Origin: Nitrososphaerota archaeon
GTDB taxonomy: Archaea; Thermoproteota; Nitrososphaeria; Nitrososphaerales; CADDZS01
Assembly (NCBI GenBank): GCA_027314685.1
Contig: DAHVAI010000081.1
Span: 1 to 11,137 of the forward strand
Direction: 5' to 3'
DNA: 11,137 bases
Below are positions 1 to 5,765 of the stretch, piece by piece; the first letter of the stretch is position 1; each line of letters opens with the position of its first letter. The notes below the pieces were generated by a model. It searched no databases and was not told where the DNA came from. It was given only the letters and a program-made list of their open reading frames with translations. Both the position numbers and the translations under genes were made by a program.

Positions 1-642
1 TTCGTGTTCAAAGACTCCATGACTATCGCGATCTTCTGCTCGATTGTCCATCTGCTCCTGTACGGCATGCTCTACAGTTCTCCTCCGCTCTGTCCCAAGT
101 ATGAAGCTTGGGGTGTTCTCCTTGTAGAGGGGGCCGCACCATGCATCCAATTCATCGTGTGATGCTTTGTCATCAAATTCAATGTCAAGAGATCTTAAAC
201 CATTTGCCAAAGCAGCAATGCCCTTTCCCTTCCTCGGGATATTCAGAATATCCTGAGCTGCGCCTGGATAACCTTCAAACACATTGTAACCTGATGAGCG
301 GAGCAAATTGGCTATCTCAATACCTCTGGCGGTCAGCTTTCTCATAGGACCAAGAGTAATTGGGAAAAACTTCACGTGGCGCCTGGCTAACACACGATCG
401 CATTCTCTAAAGTGTACATTCGATCTTGTTTCAAGACTCGTTCTTCCCTTTGGCATCGAAAGCGGAGCATCTATCACAATTATTGCAGGCGCATACTGGC
501 GAACGTAATCGAGTATCTCTTCGTCGGTATGTCTGATTGTGTGTTCAGCCCTGCGCGTATTCTTTCCCATTACAGCCATTCCAGTTGACCTGTGGCTCAC
601 GCCTGCAAGATCTACACCAACACTTAGACCTGAGGTTTGCAA
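1..642 (-). CDS. DUF429-family predicted nuclease (RNase H-like fold), partial, C-terminus off the window edge
   Basis: The frame is open from a TTG at 642 to base 1 (214 codons) with no stop, so the gene continues outside the window. The N-terminus reads GVDLAG, then RSTGMAV, followed by IVIDAPLSMP, RECDRVLARR, KFFP, LTARGIEIA, YPGAAQDIL and HDELDA. In this order these match the DUF429 family, predicted RNase H-fold nucleases whose conserved Asp residues (GVD, IDAP and ELDA) would form the metal site. The TTG at 642 is chosen because it places the first Asp about ten residues in, as is usual; no ATG lies near it. The gene is 47 bases downstream of tatA on the same strand and may be read with it. 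After residue 180 (ILGT) the protein no longer resembles the usual family ending and becomes very charged, so a late frameshift or a lineage-specific tail is possible. The physiological substrate is unknown. Confidence 0.8.
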   Translation of the reverse strand, partial: MQTSGLSVGVDLAGVSHRSTGMAVMGKNTRRAEHTIRHTDEEILDYVRQYAPAIIVIDAPLSMPKGRTSLETRSNVHFRECDRVLARRHVKFFPITLGPMRKLTARGIEIANLLRSSGYNVFEGYPGAAQDILNIPRKGKGIAALANGLRSLDIEFDDKASHDELDAWCGPLYKENTPSFILGTERRRTVEHAVQEQMDNRAEDRDSHGVFEHE

Positions 643-689
643 ATTGTAAGGTACAATAACCCGGATGTAGAAAAAGGCTCGCGATCTAC

Positions 690-1019
690 CTATTTCTTGT
701 TCAATTTCCAAGCTAACTCGGAAGAGAGTTGCTCCCTAGTCTTACCAGTGGTATCGATTCCTTCGTTGCGGCAGGCGACCACTAGAGGATCTGTAGGAGA
801 TAGTTCCTTTGCTTGAGGAGTTACCACGGGCGATATGGCAGCTCGAACTGGAGGTGCGGTCGCACTCGTGATTTCGTTGGAGATACCTTTCCATCCACTC
901 TCGAATTCTCTCCTAGCTTGGCCTATTGCCCTTGCAAACTGGGGAATCTTGTTGCTCCCAAAAAGGAAGATGACTGCAGCCAGAATGAGAACCCAAACAA
1001 CCGGATCGTCAAGCGCCAT
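690..1019 (-). CDS. tatA: Sec-independent protein translocase TatA/E-type subunit
   Basis: This 109-residue protein has the TatA plan: a short acidic N-terminus, one membrane helix (about 6-20), the hinge FGSNKIP (20-26), and an amphipathic helix (about 27-42, QFARAIGQARREFESG). A low-complexity Ala/Pro/Thr linker (50-76) and a C-terminal helical tail (77-109, with GKTREQLSSELA) follow. TatA oligomers form the membrane passage through which the twin-arginine system exports folded proteins, with TatC as receptor. No tatC is in this window. The tail resembles those I associate with thaumarchaeal TatA proteins (from memory, not searched). A possible Tat client, the molybdoenzyme at 8091-9722, is in the same window but not in an operon with it. 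A TATA-like box lies about 41 bases before the ATG. Assignment to TatA rather than TatB rests on the FG hinge and short length. Confidence 0.9.
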   Translation of the reverse strand: MALDDPVVWVLILAAVIFLFGSNKIPQFARAIGQARREFESGWKGISNEITSATAPPVRAAISPVVTPQAKELSPTDPLVVACRNEGIDTTGKTREQLSSELAWKLNKK

Positions 1020-1054
1020 TGTCTCATTGCGCCAAGCCTAACGCGGTCGTTTCC

Positions 1055-1065
1055 GGTATATTAGC
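1055..1065 (-). promoter_or_regulatory. Putative TATA box of tatA
   Basis: Read on the minus strand this is GCTAATATACC, centred about 41 bases ahead of the tatA ATG at 1019. Archaeal transcription normally starts about 26 bases after such a box, which would leave a short leader of roughly 14 bases. Confidence 0.45.
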
Positions 1066-1146
1066 TCTAGGTAAGCTTTTCCACACATCTAACGATAGCT
1101 CATTAAGCGATGAACTCCGATCGATTTGCCGCCGGTTAGTGACTAG

Positions 1147-1998
1147 ATGAGCCAAGCAATTACATTAAGTGGGAAAACATGTCTTGTCACCGGGGCAAAC
1201 TCGGGAATCGGCTTTGTGATCTCGAGGGAACTCGCTAGGCTCGGCGGCCATGTTGTCATGGTTTGTAGAGACAGCTCTAAAGGCATTGAGGCATTGGACG
1301 AGATAAAGCAAGCAACCAACAGTCAGTCAGTCGAGCTCATGATTGCAGATCTCGCCTCTCTCAACTCTGTAAGAAAATTAGTACAGGACTTCAAGCTAAC
1401 CAATGACAGACTCCACATCATGGTGAATAACGCGGGGTTGATACTAGGTAAAAGAATCACGACTGTTGACGGACTGGAGTCGACGTTCCAGATAAACTAC
1501 CTTTCGCACTTTTTGTTGACAAATCTTTTGCTAGATGTCATTAGAGCATCGGCACCATCACGAATAGTGAATGTAACTTCGACTGCGCATTTCGGAGGAA
1601 AAATCGACTTTGGAGATTTGCAGGAAGAAAATGGATATGGGGCCATGAAGTCCTACAGTCAATCAAAACTTGCTCAGGTGTTGTTCACACACGAACTATC
1701 CGAGAAACTGAAAGGGACCGGTGTAACTGTGAACTGCGTACATCCGGGAGTTGTCAGGACCCGATGGGGCACTGAAGGAGGAACTCTCGGTATCGGAATA
1801 AGGCTGGCAAGACCTTTCATGATCACCGCTGAGAAGGGAGCCGAAACGCCGATTTATGTGGCGACCTCGCCGGAGCTTGAAGGTATCAGTGGCAAGTATT
1901 TTGCCAAGAAAAGAATCGAGGAATCATCAAGAGAATCTAGTAACTCAGAAGAGGCCAAAAAACTGTGGGAAATTAGCTTGAAACTTTCTGATCTCTAG
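1147..1998 (+). CDS. Short-chain dehydrogenase/reductase (retinol dehydrogenase-like)
   Basis: This is a complete classical SDR of 283 residues, a soluble NAD(P)-dependent oxidoreductase with a Rossmann fold. Visible motifs are the cofactor loop TGANSGIG (15-22), R41-D42 after the second strand (an Arg here usually means NADP(H) preference), AD at 67-68, NNAG (94-97), catalytic Ser145 in VNVTST, the catalytic pair Tyr170 and Lys174 in YSQSK, and HPG (199-201) before the substrate loop. The tone of the sequence (LVTGANSGIG, VMVCRD, INYLSHFLLTNLLL, HPGVVRT) is closest to the retinol dehydrogenase/WWOX-like SDR branch, which acts on hydrophobic alcohols or aldehydes. The true substrate cannot be read from sequence. 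It is transcribed alone, divergent from tatA and convergent with the next gene, with 20 bases between stops. The C-terminal 30 residues are charged and probably surface-exposed. Confidence 0.9.
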   Translation: MSQAITLSGKTCLVTGANSGIGFVISRELARLGGHVVMVCRDSSKGIEALDEIKQATNSQSVELMIADLASLNSVRKLVQDFKLTNDRLHIMVNNAGLILGKRITTVDGLESTFQINYLSHFLLTNLLLDVIRASAPSRIVNVTSTAHFGGKIDFGDLQEENGYGAMKSYSQSKLAQVLFTHELSEKLKGTGVTVNCVHPGVVRTRWGTEGGTLGIGIRLARPFMITAEKGAETPIYVATSPELEGISGKYFAKKRIEESSRESSNSEEAKKLWEISLKLSDL

Positions 1999-2018
1999 TG
2001 ATGCCCAGAAAGTCGCTG

Positions 2019-2405
2019 TTAGCCTACAATTTTTGTTATCTGATTAGCAATTCCGTTTTCTACGTGCGTAGTCCAGAGAACTTCTGGGACGTCAATCGCT
2101 AGGAACAGGGTGGAAAGAAGGAGGATTTCGACCGCGGCAACTCCGATGTTCTGAACCCACTTGCCAATTCCAATGTGGACCGAGAAGTCATCAGGCTGGC
2201 CAGTTATGAGTATTGTAAAAGCTCTGTCAGCCACGAAGATGTCTCGCAAAATACCTGCTTTCTGCGCTTGGATGATATTTCCTAATGGTGCAGCCCTTGC
2301 CTGGACTTTGTAACCGTCAATTTGGAGCTGCGTCTGAATTTGTTGTGATAACTGTGCAAGGTCCTTGCTCTTTCCTTGGAACCTGAGAATTTTTTCAAAT
2401 ACCAT
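2019..2405 (-). CDS. Conserved hypothetical protein with one hydrophobic helix
   Basis: I do not recognise a named family, though the composition looks like a real conserved archaeal protein. The 128 residues split into a mixed alpha/beta N-terminal part (about 1-80) and a hydrophobic segment (about 86-104) preceded by GIGKWVQN and followed by DVPEVLW and a short amphipathic tail. A recurring pattern in the first part (helix LAQLSQQIQTQLQIDGY, then short strands, then AFTILITG and FSVHIGIG) suggests a small domain that could pack on the membrane face. The gene lies 59 bases downstream of the HTH/ferritin-like regulator on the same strand. A minus-strand AT-rich stretch (ATAATAAATC-like, about 2419-2430) may give it its own promoter. 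The ATG at 2405 is the only sensible start. Confidence 0.7.
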   Translation of the reverse strand: MVFEKILRFQGKSKDLAQLSQQIQTQLQIDGYKVQARAAPLGNIIQAQKAGILRDIFVADRAFTILITGQPDDFSVHIGIGKWVQNIGVAAVEILLLSTLFLAIDVPEVLWTTHVENGIANQITKIVG

Positions 2406-2464
2406 TTTGATTCAATGATTTATTATCAAGTTCCGTAGTTAAGCATTGTTGGAGTCTAAGCACT

Positions 2465-3235
2465 TTAGACACTTCTAGCCTTGTTAATCGAAAGTAGACC
2501 TTTCAGCAAAATTTTGTGTTTCTCCTCGTCAATGTCCATCGACTTGAGCAATAGCTTTAGGGCGGGGTCAACTCCACGAAGCTTTATCGGAGCCTCGGTC
2601 GCACTCTCCTCGCCCCGAATCATTGCCTCGATCTGAGCGATTTCCTGTTCAAGCATGATTCGGTCCGACTTCATAGTGTTAGGCATCGACAAGAGAAAAG
2701 AGACGATTTCTGCATGCCTGATGCTATCTGAGGCTATTTGTCTGAAGATAGTTCTTGCGACTTCGTCCGTTGTGCTCACAGCCAGTGCCATGTTTCTTTG
2801 GGCTGCGAGCTGCTCCTCTTCGAGCCTATTTAGAAGGGTCTGGGTGAGAGCAGAGTCAGAATTCGATGGTTTTTTTGGCGCCTGCATTTCTTCGCGCTTG
2901 GGGGATGAAATAACCCTCATTATACGATACGTCGCATCGAGAATGAGCGGAAAAGTGTCTTTCTGAAATTCCGTATTGCTGGAACTCGATCCAGCGGATC
3001 TTTTCCCAAGATGATCGAGCAAGTTGTCGATTACAATACGGGCACTCTGCTCAGATTCAATTATTTTCGAAAGCTCATGACCGCGACGATCTTTAGAGTA
3101 CATGGTAACAGCGGCTGCGCTAGTTCCCAAAATGATCGCAATCTCTTTTTGCGAATAACCTCGCCTCACTAGTTCTCTGGCTAGGATCGCCCTAACGCCG
3201 CTCAGAACGTTGTCAATGCCGAATGCATGCGCCAA
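2465..3235 (-). CDS. HTH transcriptional regulator fused to a ferritin-like four-helix domain
   Basis: The first 50 or so residues are a helix-turn-helix domain: ARELVRRGYSQKEIAIILGT followed by SAAAVTMYSK, in the style of archaeal COG2522-type regulators. A helical linker (55-112) and a polar Ser/Lys stretch (112-130) lead to a C-terminal domain (131-249) that reads as four helices in two pairs. Helix 1 carries E139-E140-E141; helix 2 carries D170, H174 and E176 (DSIRHAEI); helix 3 carries E196, E198 and E203; helix 4 carries E237, E238 and H240 (DIDEEKHK). Paired Glu/His of this spacing are typical of ferritin-like carboxylate metal sites. The inference is a metal- or oxidant-responsive regulator. 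It is divergent from a ZIP metal transporter, which fits. The start is TTG at 3235, since a stop lies upstream in frame and the next Met is residue 45. Metal binding itself is unproven. Confidence 0.8.
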   Translation of the reverse strand: MAHAFGIDNVLSGVRAILARELVRRGYSQKEIAIILGTSAAAVTMYSKDRRGHELSKIIESEQSARIVIDNLLDHLGKRSAGSSSSNTEFQKDTFPLILDATYRIMRVISSPKREEMQAPKKPSNSDSALTQTLLNRLEEEQLAAQRNMALAVSTTDEVARTIFRQIASDSIRHAEIVSFLLSMPNTMKSDRIMLEQEIAQIEAMIRGEESATEAPIKLRGVDPALKLLLKSMDIDEEKHKILLKGLLSINKARSV

Positions 3236-3260
3236 ATATATCGAGCAAACGTTTTCACTT

Positions 3261-3288
3261 GGAGATTAATCACACTTTTCATATCTCC
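3261..3288. promoter_or_regulatory. Inverted repeat in the regulator/ZIP intergenic region (candidate operator)
   Basis: GGAGAT (3261-3266) and ATCTCC (3283-3288) form a perfect 6-base inverted repeat around 16 bases. Inside it lies the 8-base palindrome GATTAATC (3264-3271), about 30 bases ahead of the regulator TTG start, where a TATA box would be expected. Another 8-base palindrome, AAACGTTT, is at 3247-3254. Binding by the neighbouring HTH protein would give autoregulation; this is inference. Confidence 0.35.
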
Positions 3289-3351
3289 TAACATTATCAA
3301 ATGAGTTAATTCACAGTGTAATGTAGTAGAAATACGATTAACGCTGTAAAT

Positions 3352-3360
3352 CATAAATAT
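3352..3360 (+). promoter_or_regulatory. Putative TATA box of the ZIP transporter gene
   Basis: CATAAATAT is centred about 34 bases ahead of the TTG start at 3390, which would place the transcript start near 3382 and leave a leader of only a few bases. That matches leaderless or near-leaderless archaeal genes and supports the TTG start. Confidence 0.5.
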
Positions 3361-3372
3361 GTCGTATGTAAT

Positions 3373-3386
3373 ATTCTTAAAAGAAT
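3373..3386. promoter_or_regulatory. Perfect dyad ATTCTT-AA-AAGAAT at the expected ZIP transcription start
   Basis: Both 6-base arms match perfectly around a 2-base centre. The dyad lies between the TATA-like box (3352-3360) and the TTG start (3390), over the predicted transcription start. A protein bound here would block initiation, so this is a good operator candidate for a repressor of the transporter, most simply the divergent HTH/ferritin-like protein. Confidence 0.45.
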
Positions 3387-3389
3387 CTG

Positions 3390-4139
3390 TTGTTTACGCT
3401 GGCTGAGACTCTTCTCTTTTCGAGTATCATGGGTCTTTCGATTTTTCTTTCGCTTCCCGTGATCATGCACCGAAGAGCTGGGGAGATGACTACCCGACTC
3501 TTGACCGCGGTAGCGATAGGCATCTTGGTGTTTCTGTTGGGTGATATCTTCTCCAATGTCTCTCAGTCTCTTTACAACGGGTCGCTTTACGGCTACGGAT
3601 CCTCTCCGATAAATGATCTGTTGTTTACTATCGCCCTTGTTGCTGGCTTCCTGCTACTTTACTACGCAGGAGACAGCGCAAAACAGGGTCTATCTCCGTA
3701 CCAGCTTGGATTGATGATCTCACTTGGAATGGGTTTCCAGAACTTGACGGAAGGTCTTGTCTTCGGCGCTCTCGGGGTAAAATTCGGGTTGACAGGAGCT
3801 GCGTTGGCGGTACTCGTCGGCTTTATTCTGCAGAACATTACAGAGGGATTTCCAATAGCATCGCCGTTTCTGGGAAAGATTAGAGGTAAGATTCGAACAA
3901 TCGTGCCGCTTTTTCTAATCGGAGGCATACCGGCTATTATCGGAGGAGGTATTGGATTTTACTACAATTCAATACAATTTGATCTGATTTTTGACGGAAT
4001 TGCAATAGGTTGCATACTCTATGCGATACTCCCTATGATGAGAATGCTATTCAGGGAGGCAGATCATAAAATACAGAGAATCGGATACCTTGGTATCTTC
4101 CTAGGATTTATCTTGGGGTTCTTAGTTAACCTAGCGTAG
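3390..4139 (+). CDS. ZIP-family divalent metal transporter (variant metal-site residues)
   Basis: This 249-residue polytopic protein shows the ZIP pattern. It has a membrane helix at about 5-25 ending in HRRAGE, helix 2 at 37-54, helix 3 at 76-93, then TM4 with GFQNLTEGLVFG (Q117, N118, E121) and TM5 with ILQNITEGFPIA (Q148, N149, E152), and helices at 170-191, 199-217 and 231-248. ZIP proteins move zinc, iron or manganese into the cytoplasm through a two-metal site built by TM4 and TM5. Here both signatures keep N-x-x-EG, but the TM4 His is Gln and I see no acidic residue in TM6 (AIGCILYAILPMM). The metal or the mechanism may therefore differ from textbook members. The start is TTG: an in-frame stop lies just upstream, and the next Met (3429) would cut into TM1. 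It is divergent from the HTH/ferritin-like regulator. Confidence 0.85.
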   Translation: MFTLAETLLFSSIMGLSIFLSLPVIMHRRAGEMTTRLLTAVAIGILVFLLGDIFSNVSQSLYNGSLYGYGSSPINDLLFTIALVAGFLLLYYAGDSAKQGLSPYQLGLMISLGMGFQNLTEGLVFGALGVKFGLTGAALAVLVGFILQNITEGFPIASPFLGKIRGKIRTIVPLFLIGGIPAIIGGGIGFYYNSIQFDLIFDGIAIGCILYAILPMMRMLFREADHKIQRIGYLGIFLGFILGFLVNLA

Positions 4140-4291
4140 CTTGATCTTCAAACTTTTTGCGATAGGACGACAAGCGCAAATCTTGGCGTGCTCTATATGC
4201 CACTTGCGCCTCTGTTCGATTATCGGGTTTTGGGCATCCGGTTCTTCTTATGCCGTGCAGAGTTGATAGTCATTCTGCAATCCCTATTACG
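4140..4291. other. Intergenic spacer between convergent genes
   Basis: This stretch separates the ZIP gene from the small gene coming the other way. A T-run (CTTTTTG, about 4153-4159) 15 bases past the ZIP stop could serve as a simple archaeal oligo-T terminator. I see no tRNA, no convincing coding frame and no strong repeat. Confidence 0.4.
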
Positions 4292-4519
4292 TCACTTGCG
4301 ATCTGGGTGTTTCCAGGAAACTGATCGCTTCCTGAACGCCTCAATATCTTTCTCGGTGTTGGCACAATGCTTGTAATGTATCACGACCTCTCTCAACGCC
4401 TCCTCTATTGGTGTGGGCGCGCCTGGTACCTGCGCGTCAAGCTGAGTCCTTATTTCCACCAATGGCTGCCAGATGTCTACTGGAATGTGCAGCGGAACAC
4501 TGCCCTTGCTAGCTTTCAT
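4292..4519 (-). CDS. Small ribbon-helix-helix-like protein (putative DNA-binding)
   Basis: This 75-residue basic protein is not a named family I can fix. The N-terminal half has the shape of a ribbon-helix-helix fold: a short strand (SVPLHIP, 7-13), helix A (about 14-29, DIWQPLVEIRTQLDAQ), a turn rich in Pro and Gly (30-37), then helix B (about 38-50, IEEALREVVIHYK). A charged tail (51-75) follows. RHH proteins bind DNA as dimers through the strand and often act as small repressors or antitoxins; no toxin partner is adjacent. Support for a real gene comes from a TATA-like TTTAAA (4545-4550) about 28 bases ahead of the ATG, implying a leaderless transcript. It is convergent with the ZIP gene and divergent from the broken universal stress protein gene. 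Confidence 0.6.
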   Translation of the reverse strand: MKASKGSVPLHIPVDIWQPLVEIRTQLDAQVPGAPTPIEEALREVVIHYKHCANTEKDIEAFRKRSVSWKHPDRK

Positions 4520-4544
4520 GCGTAATGTTCAGAACAAAGCCGAA

Positions 4545-4550
4545 TTTAAA
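4545..4550 (-). promoter_or_regulatory. Putative TATA box of the small RHH-like gene
   Basis: TTTAAA, within CTTTAAATTC on the minus strand, is centred 28 bases before the ATG at 4519, the usual distance for a leaderless archaeal gene. Confidence 0.5.
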
Positions 4551-4620
4551 GATCAGATACAATTTTCTAATTTAAGAATCGGCTACTGAGCTTATCTAGT
4601 TGGGGTACTAATTTATTGAC

Positions 4621-5071
4621 ATGAGCCAATCCAAATCCGGTTTTTCGCTGAAAACTATACTGGTCAGCACTGATGGCTCTGAGAATGCAAAGAGGGCTGT
4701 CGAGGCAGCATGCATGCAAAGCAGAACGGGTCAGAATTGTTGATTGTTCATGTCATATCCGAGGCGCTACCTGCGCAATACGCTCCCATTGGCAGACTAT
4801 ACTTCTTATTTCAACTCGATCGAGCAGAAGGGAAAAGAGCTCGTAGATGCTATCGTGAGCGATGCTCGGAAAGATGGTGTCAACGCAAATGGTGAGGTGC
4901 TTAGAACGATTTCCTCAACTGTTGAAGCAATCTTGGAAGCATCAGACAGACATCACGCCAATCTGATTGATGTTGGACAGGGGCTTTGGTGGATTCAAGA
5001 AGTTGCTCCTTGGGAGCGTCTCTACAGGAATAGTTTCGCATGCCAATTGCTCTGTCTTGGTAGTGCGCTAG
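4621..5071 (+). pseudogene. Universal stress protein (UspA family) broken by three frameshifts
   Basis: Joined across frames, this stretch encodes a nearly complete UspA-domain protein of about 150 residues. Segment 1 (4621 to about 4712) gives the start with KTILVSTDGSENAKRAVEAA. Segment 2 (about 4710-4793) gives HAKQNGSELLIVHVISEA. Segment 3 (about 4795-4977) gives SYFNSIEQKGKELVDAIVSD and EAILEASDRHHANLIDVG. Segment 4 (4979-5071) gives the classic ending RGFGGFKKLLLGSVSTGIV then SHANCSVLVVR and a TAG at 5069. The frames run 1, 0, 1, 2 (start position modulo 3), with shifts near 4711-4718, 4791-4795 and 4978. Read from the ATG, translation stops at a TGA (4741) after 40 codons. The third shift removes the Thr-Arg of the nucleotide-binding loop (VGTRG in family members), and a Val of that strand is Asp. 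Since neighbouring genes are intact, true decay is more likely than poor sequence, but base errors cannot be excluded. Confidence 0.85.
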
Positions 5072-5074
5072 CTC

Positions 5075-5701
5075 TTACTCTGCTTCTGTTCGCTTGCTTC
5101 CCTTGATCGTTACGACGTACCCGTAGTTTGCTTGTTCTTTCTGGACTACGATGTTGCTGTAGTCCTTCTGGAGTAGCAAAAATCTATACTTCTCAGGATC
5201 GACTCTATTTGCTCTAATTTCAGCAGCCAGTTTGTCAATTAGTCGCTGATTTACTTGCTTTATGTGCTTTCGCTGCTTTGAGATTTCATTACTATGCTTG
5301 TTATAGTAACCATTTACCAATGCGGTCAGCCGCCTATCCAGATAGAAGTATGCACCAAAGCCTATCAGATAGACAGCGATGAAGACTATTGCAAAGAATA
5401 CAATGGTGTATCGGCCGAGGAAATTTAGCGTACCCAGTCCGGACCCGATGATGTATGCGGTGAAAACTACTAGTCCTGCAAACAAGAGAAATTGTTTCAG
5501 GACTCCCAATATCCTCGAGAGCCTAGTTATTTGGGTCGAAGAAGAAGGAACCCGTGCAATGTCCCAGATATCGGCCTCAATCTCCTTCCATGCCGCCGAG
5601 ATATCATGATCTTCCGAATATTTTCCTGCCATTCTCTTGATCCGCAATGGGTCAACTGGTGACATTGCGGAATATGCATCGAGCCAAGTCAGGAGCTTCA
5701 T
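5075..5701 (-). CDS. Two-helix membrane protein of unknown function, last gene of a three-gene operon
   Basis: I do not recognise the family. From the ATG at 5701 the protein has 208 residues: a soluble N-terminal part (about 1-65), two adjacent membrane helices (about 68-88 and 98-120, ILGVLKQFLLFAGLVVFTAY and TIVFFAIVFIAVYLIGFGAY), then a long charged helix (about 122-165, rich in Lys, Asn and Gln, possibly coiled coil). A short alpha/beta cap (168-202) ends in a strand pair around NIVVQKEQ and YGYVVTIKG. Both soluble parts should face the same side, probably the cytoplasm. The ATG at 5701 is preferred because GGGAG lies about 7 bases upstream; a longer reading from TTG at 5755 adds 18 residues and would start 10 bases after the dehydrogenase stop. 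It is co-directional with the D-2-hydroxyacid dehydrogenase. Its stop lies 3 bases from the end of the universal stress protein remnant. Confidence 0.7.
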   Translation of the reverse strand: MKLLTWLDAYSAMSPVDPLRIKRMAGKYSEDHDISAAWKEIEADIWDIARVPSSSTQITRLSRILGVLKQFLLFAGLVVFTAYIIGSGLGTLNFLGRYTIVFFAIVFIAVYLIGFGAYFYLDRRLTALVNGYYNKHSNEISKQRKHIKQVNQRLIDKLAAEIRANRVDPEKYRFLLLQKDYSNIVVQKEQANYGYVVTIKGSKRTEAE

Positions 5702-5765
5702 AAGGTCTCCCAAGTTGACGGATTTTGACACTGGAAATCTCTGAAACTTGAGCAATTAGGCTTCT

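Noticed and set aside
813..1064. Plus-strand open frames opposite tatA
   Set aside because: They are antisense to a clear TatA, have no recognisable domain and cross the tatA promoter.
2655..2966. Plus-strand open frame of about 100 codons opposite the HTH/ferritin-like gene
   Set aside because: It has low-complexity composition and is fully antisense to a well-supported protein; no promoter is seen.
4188..4376. Plus-strand 62-codon frame after the ZIP gene
   Set aside because: It overlaps the RHH-like gene on the other strand, its composition is not protein-like, and it has no promoter signal.
4621..5071. Programmed frameshifting as an explanation for the stress protein gene
   Set aside because: Three shifts in different directions with loss of conserved residues, no slippery heptamer and no reason for it in this family; decay or sequence error is simpler.
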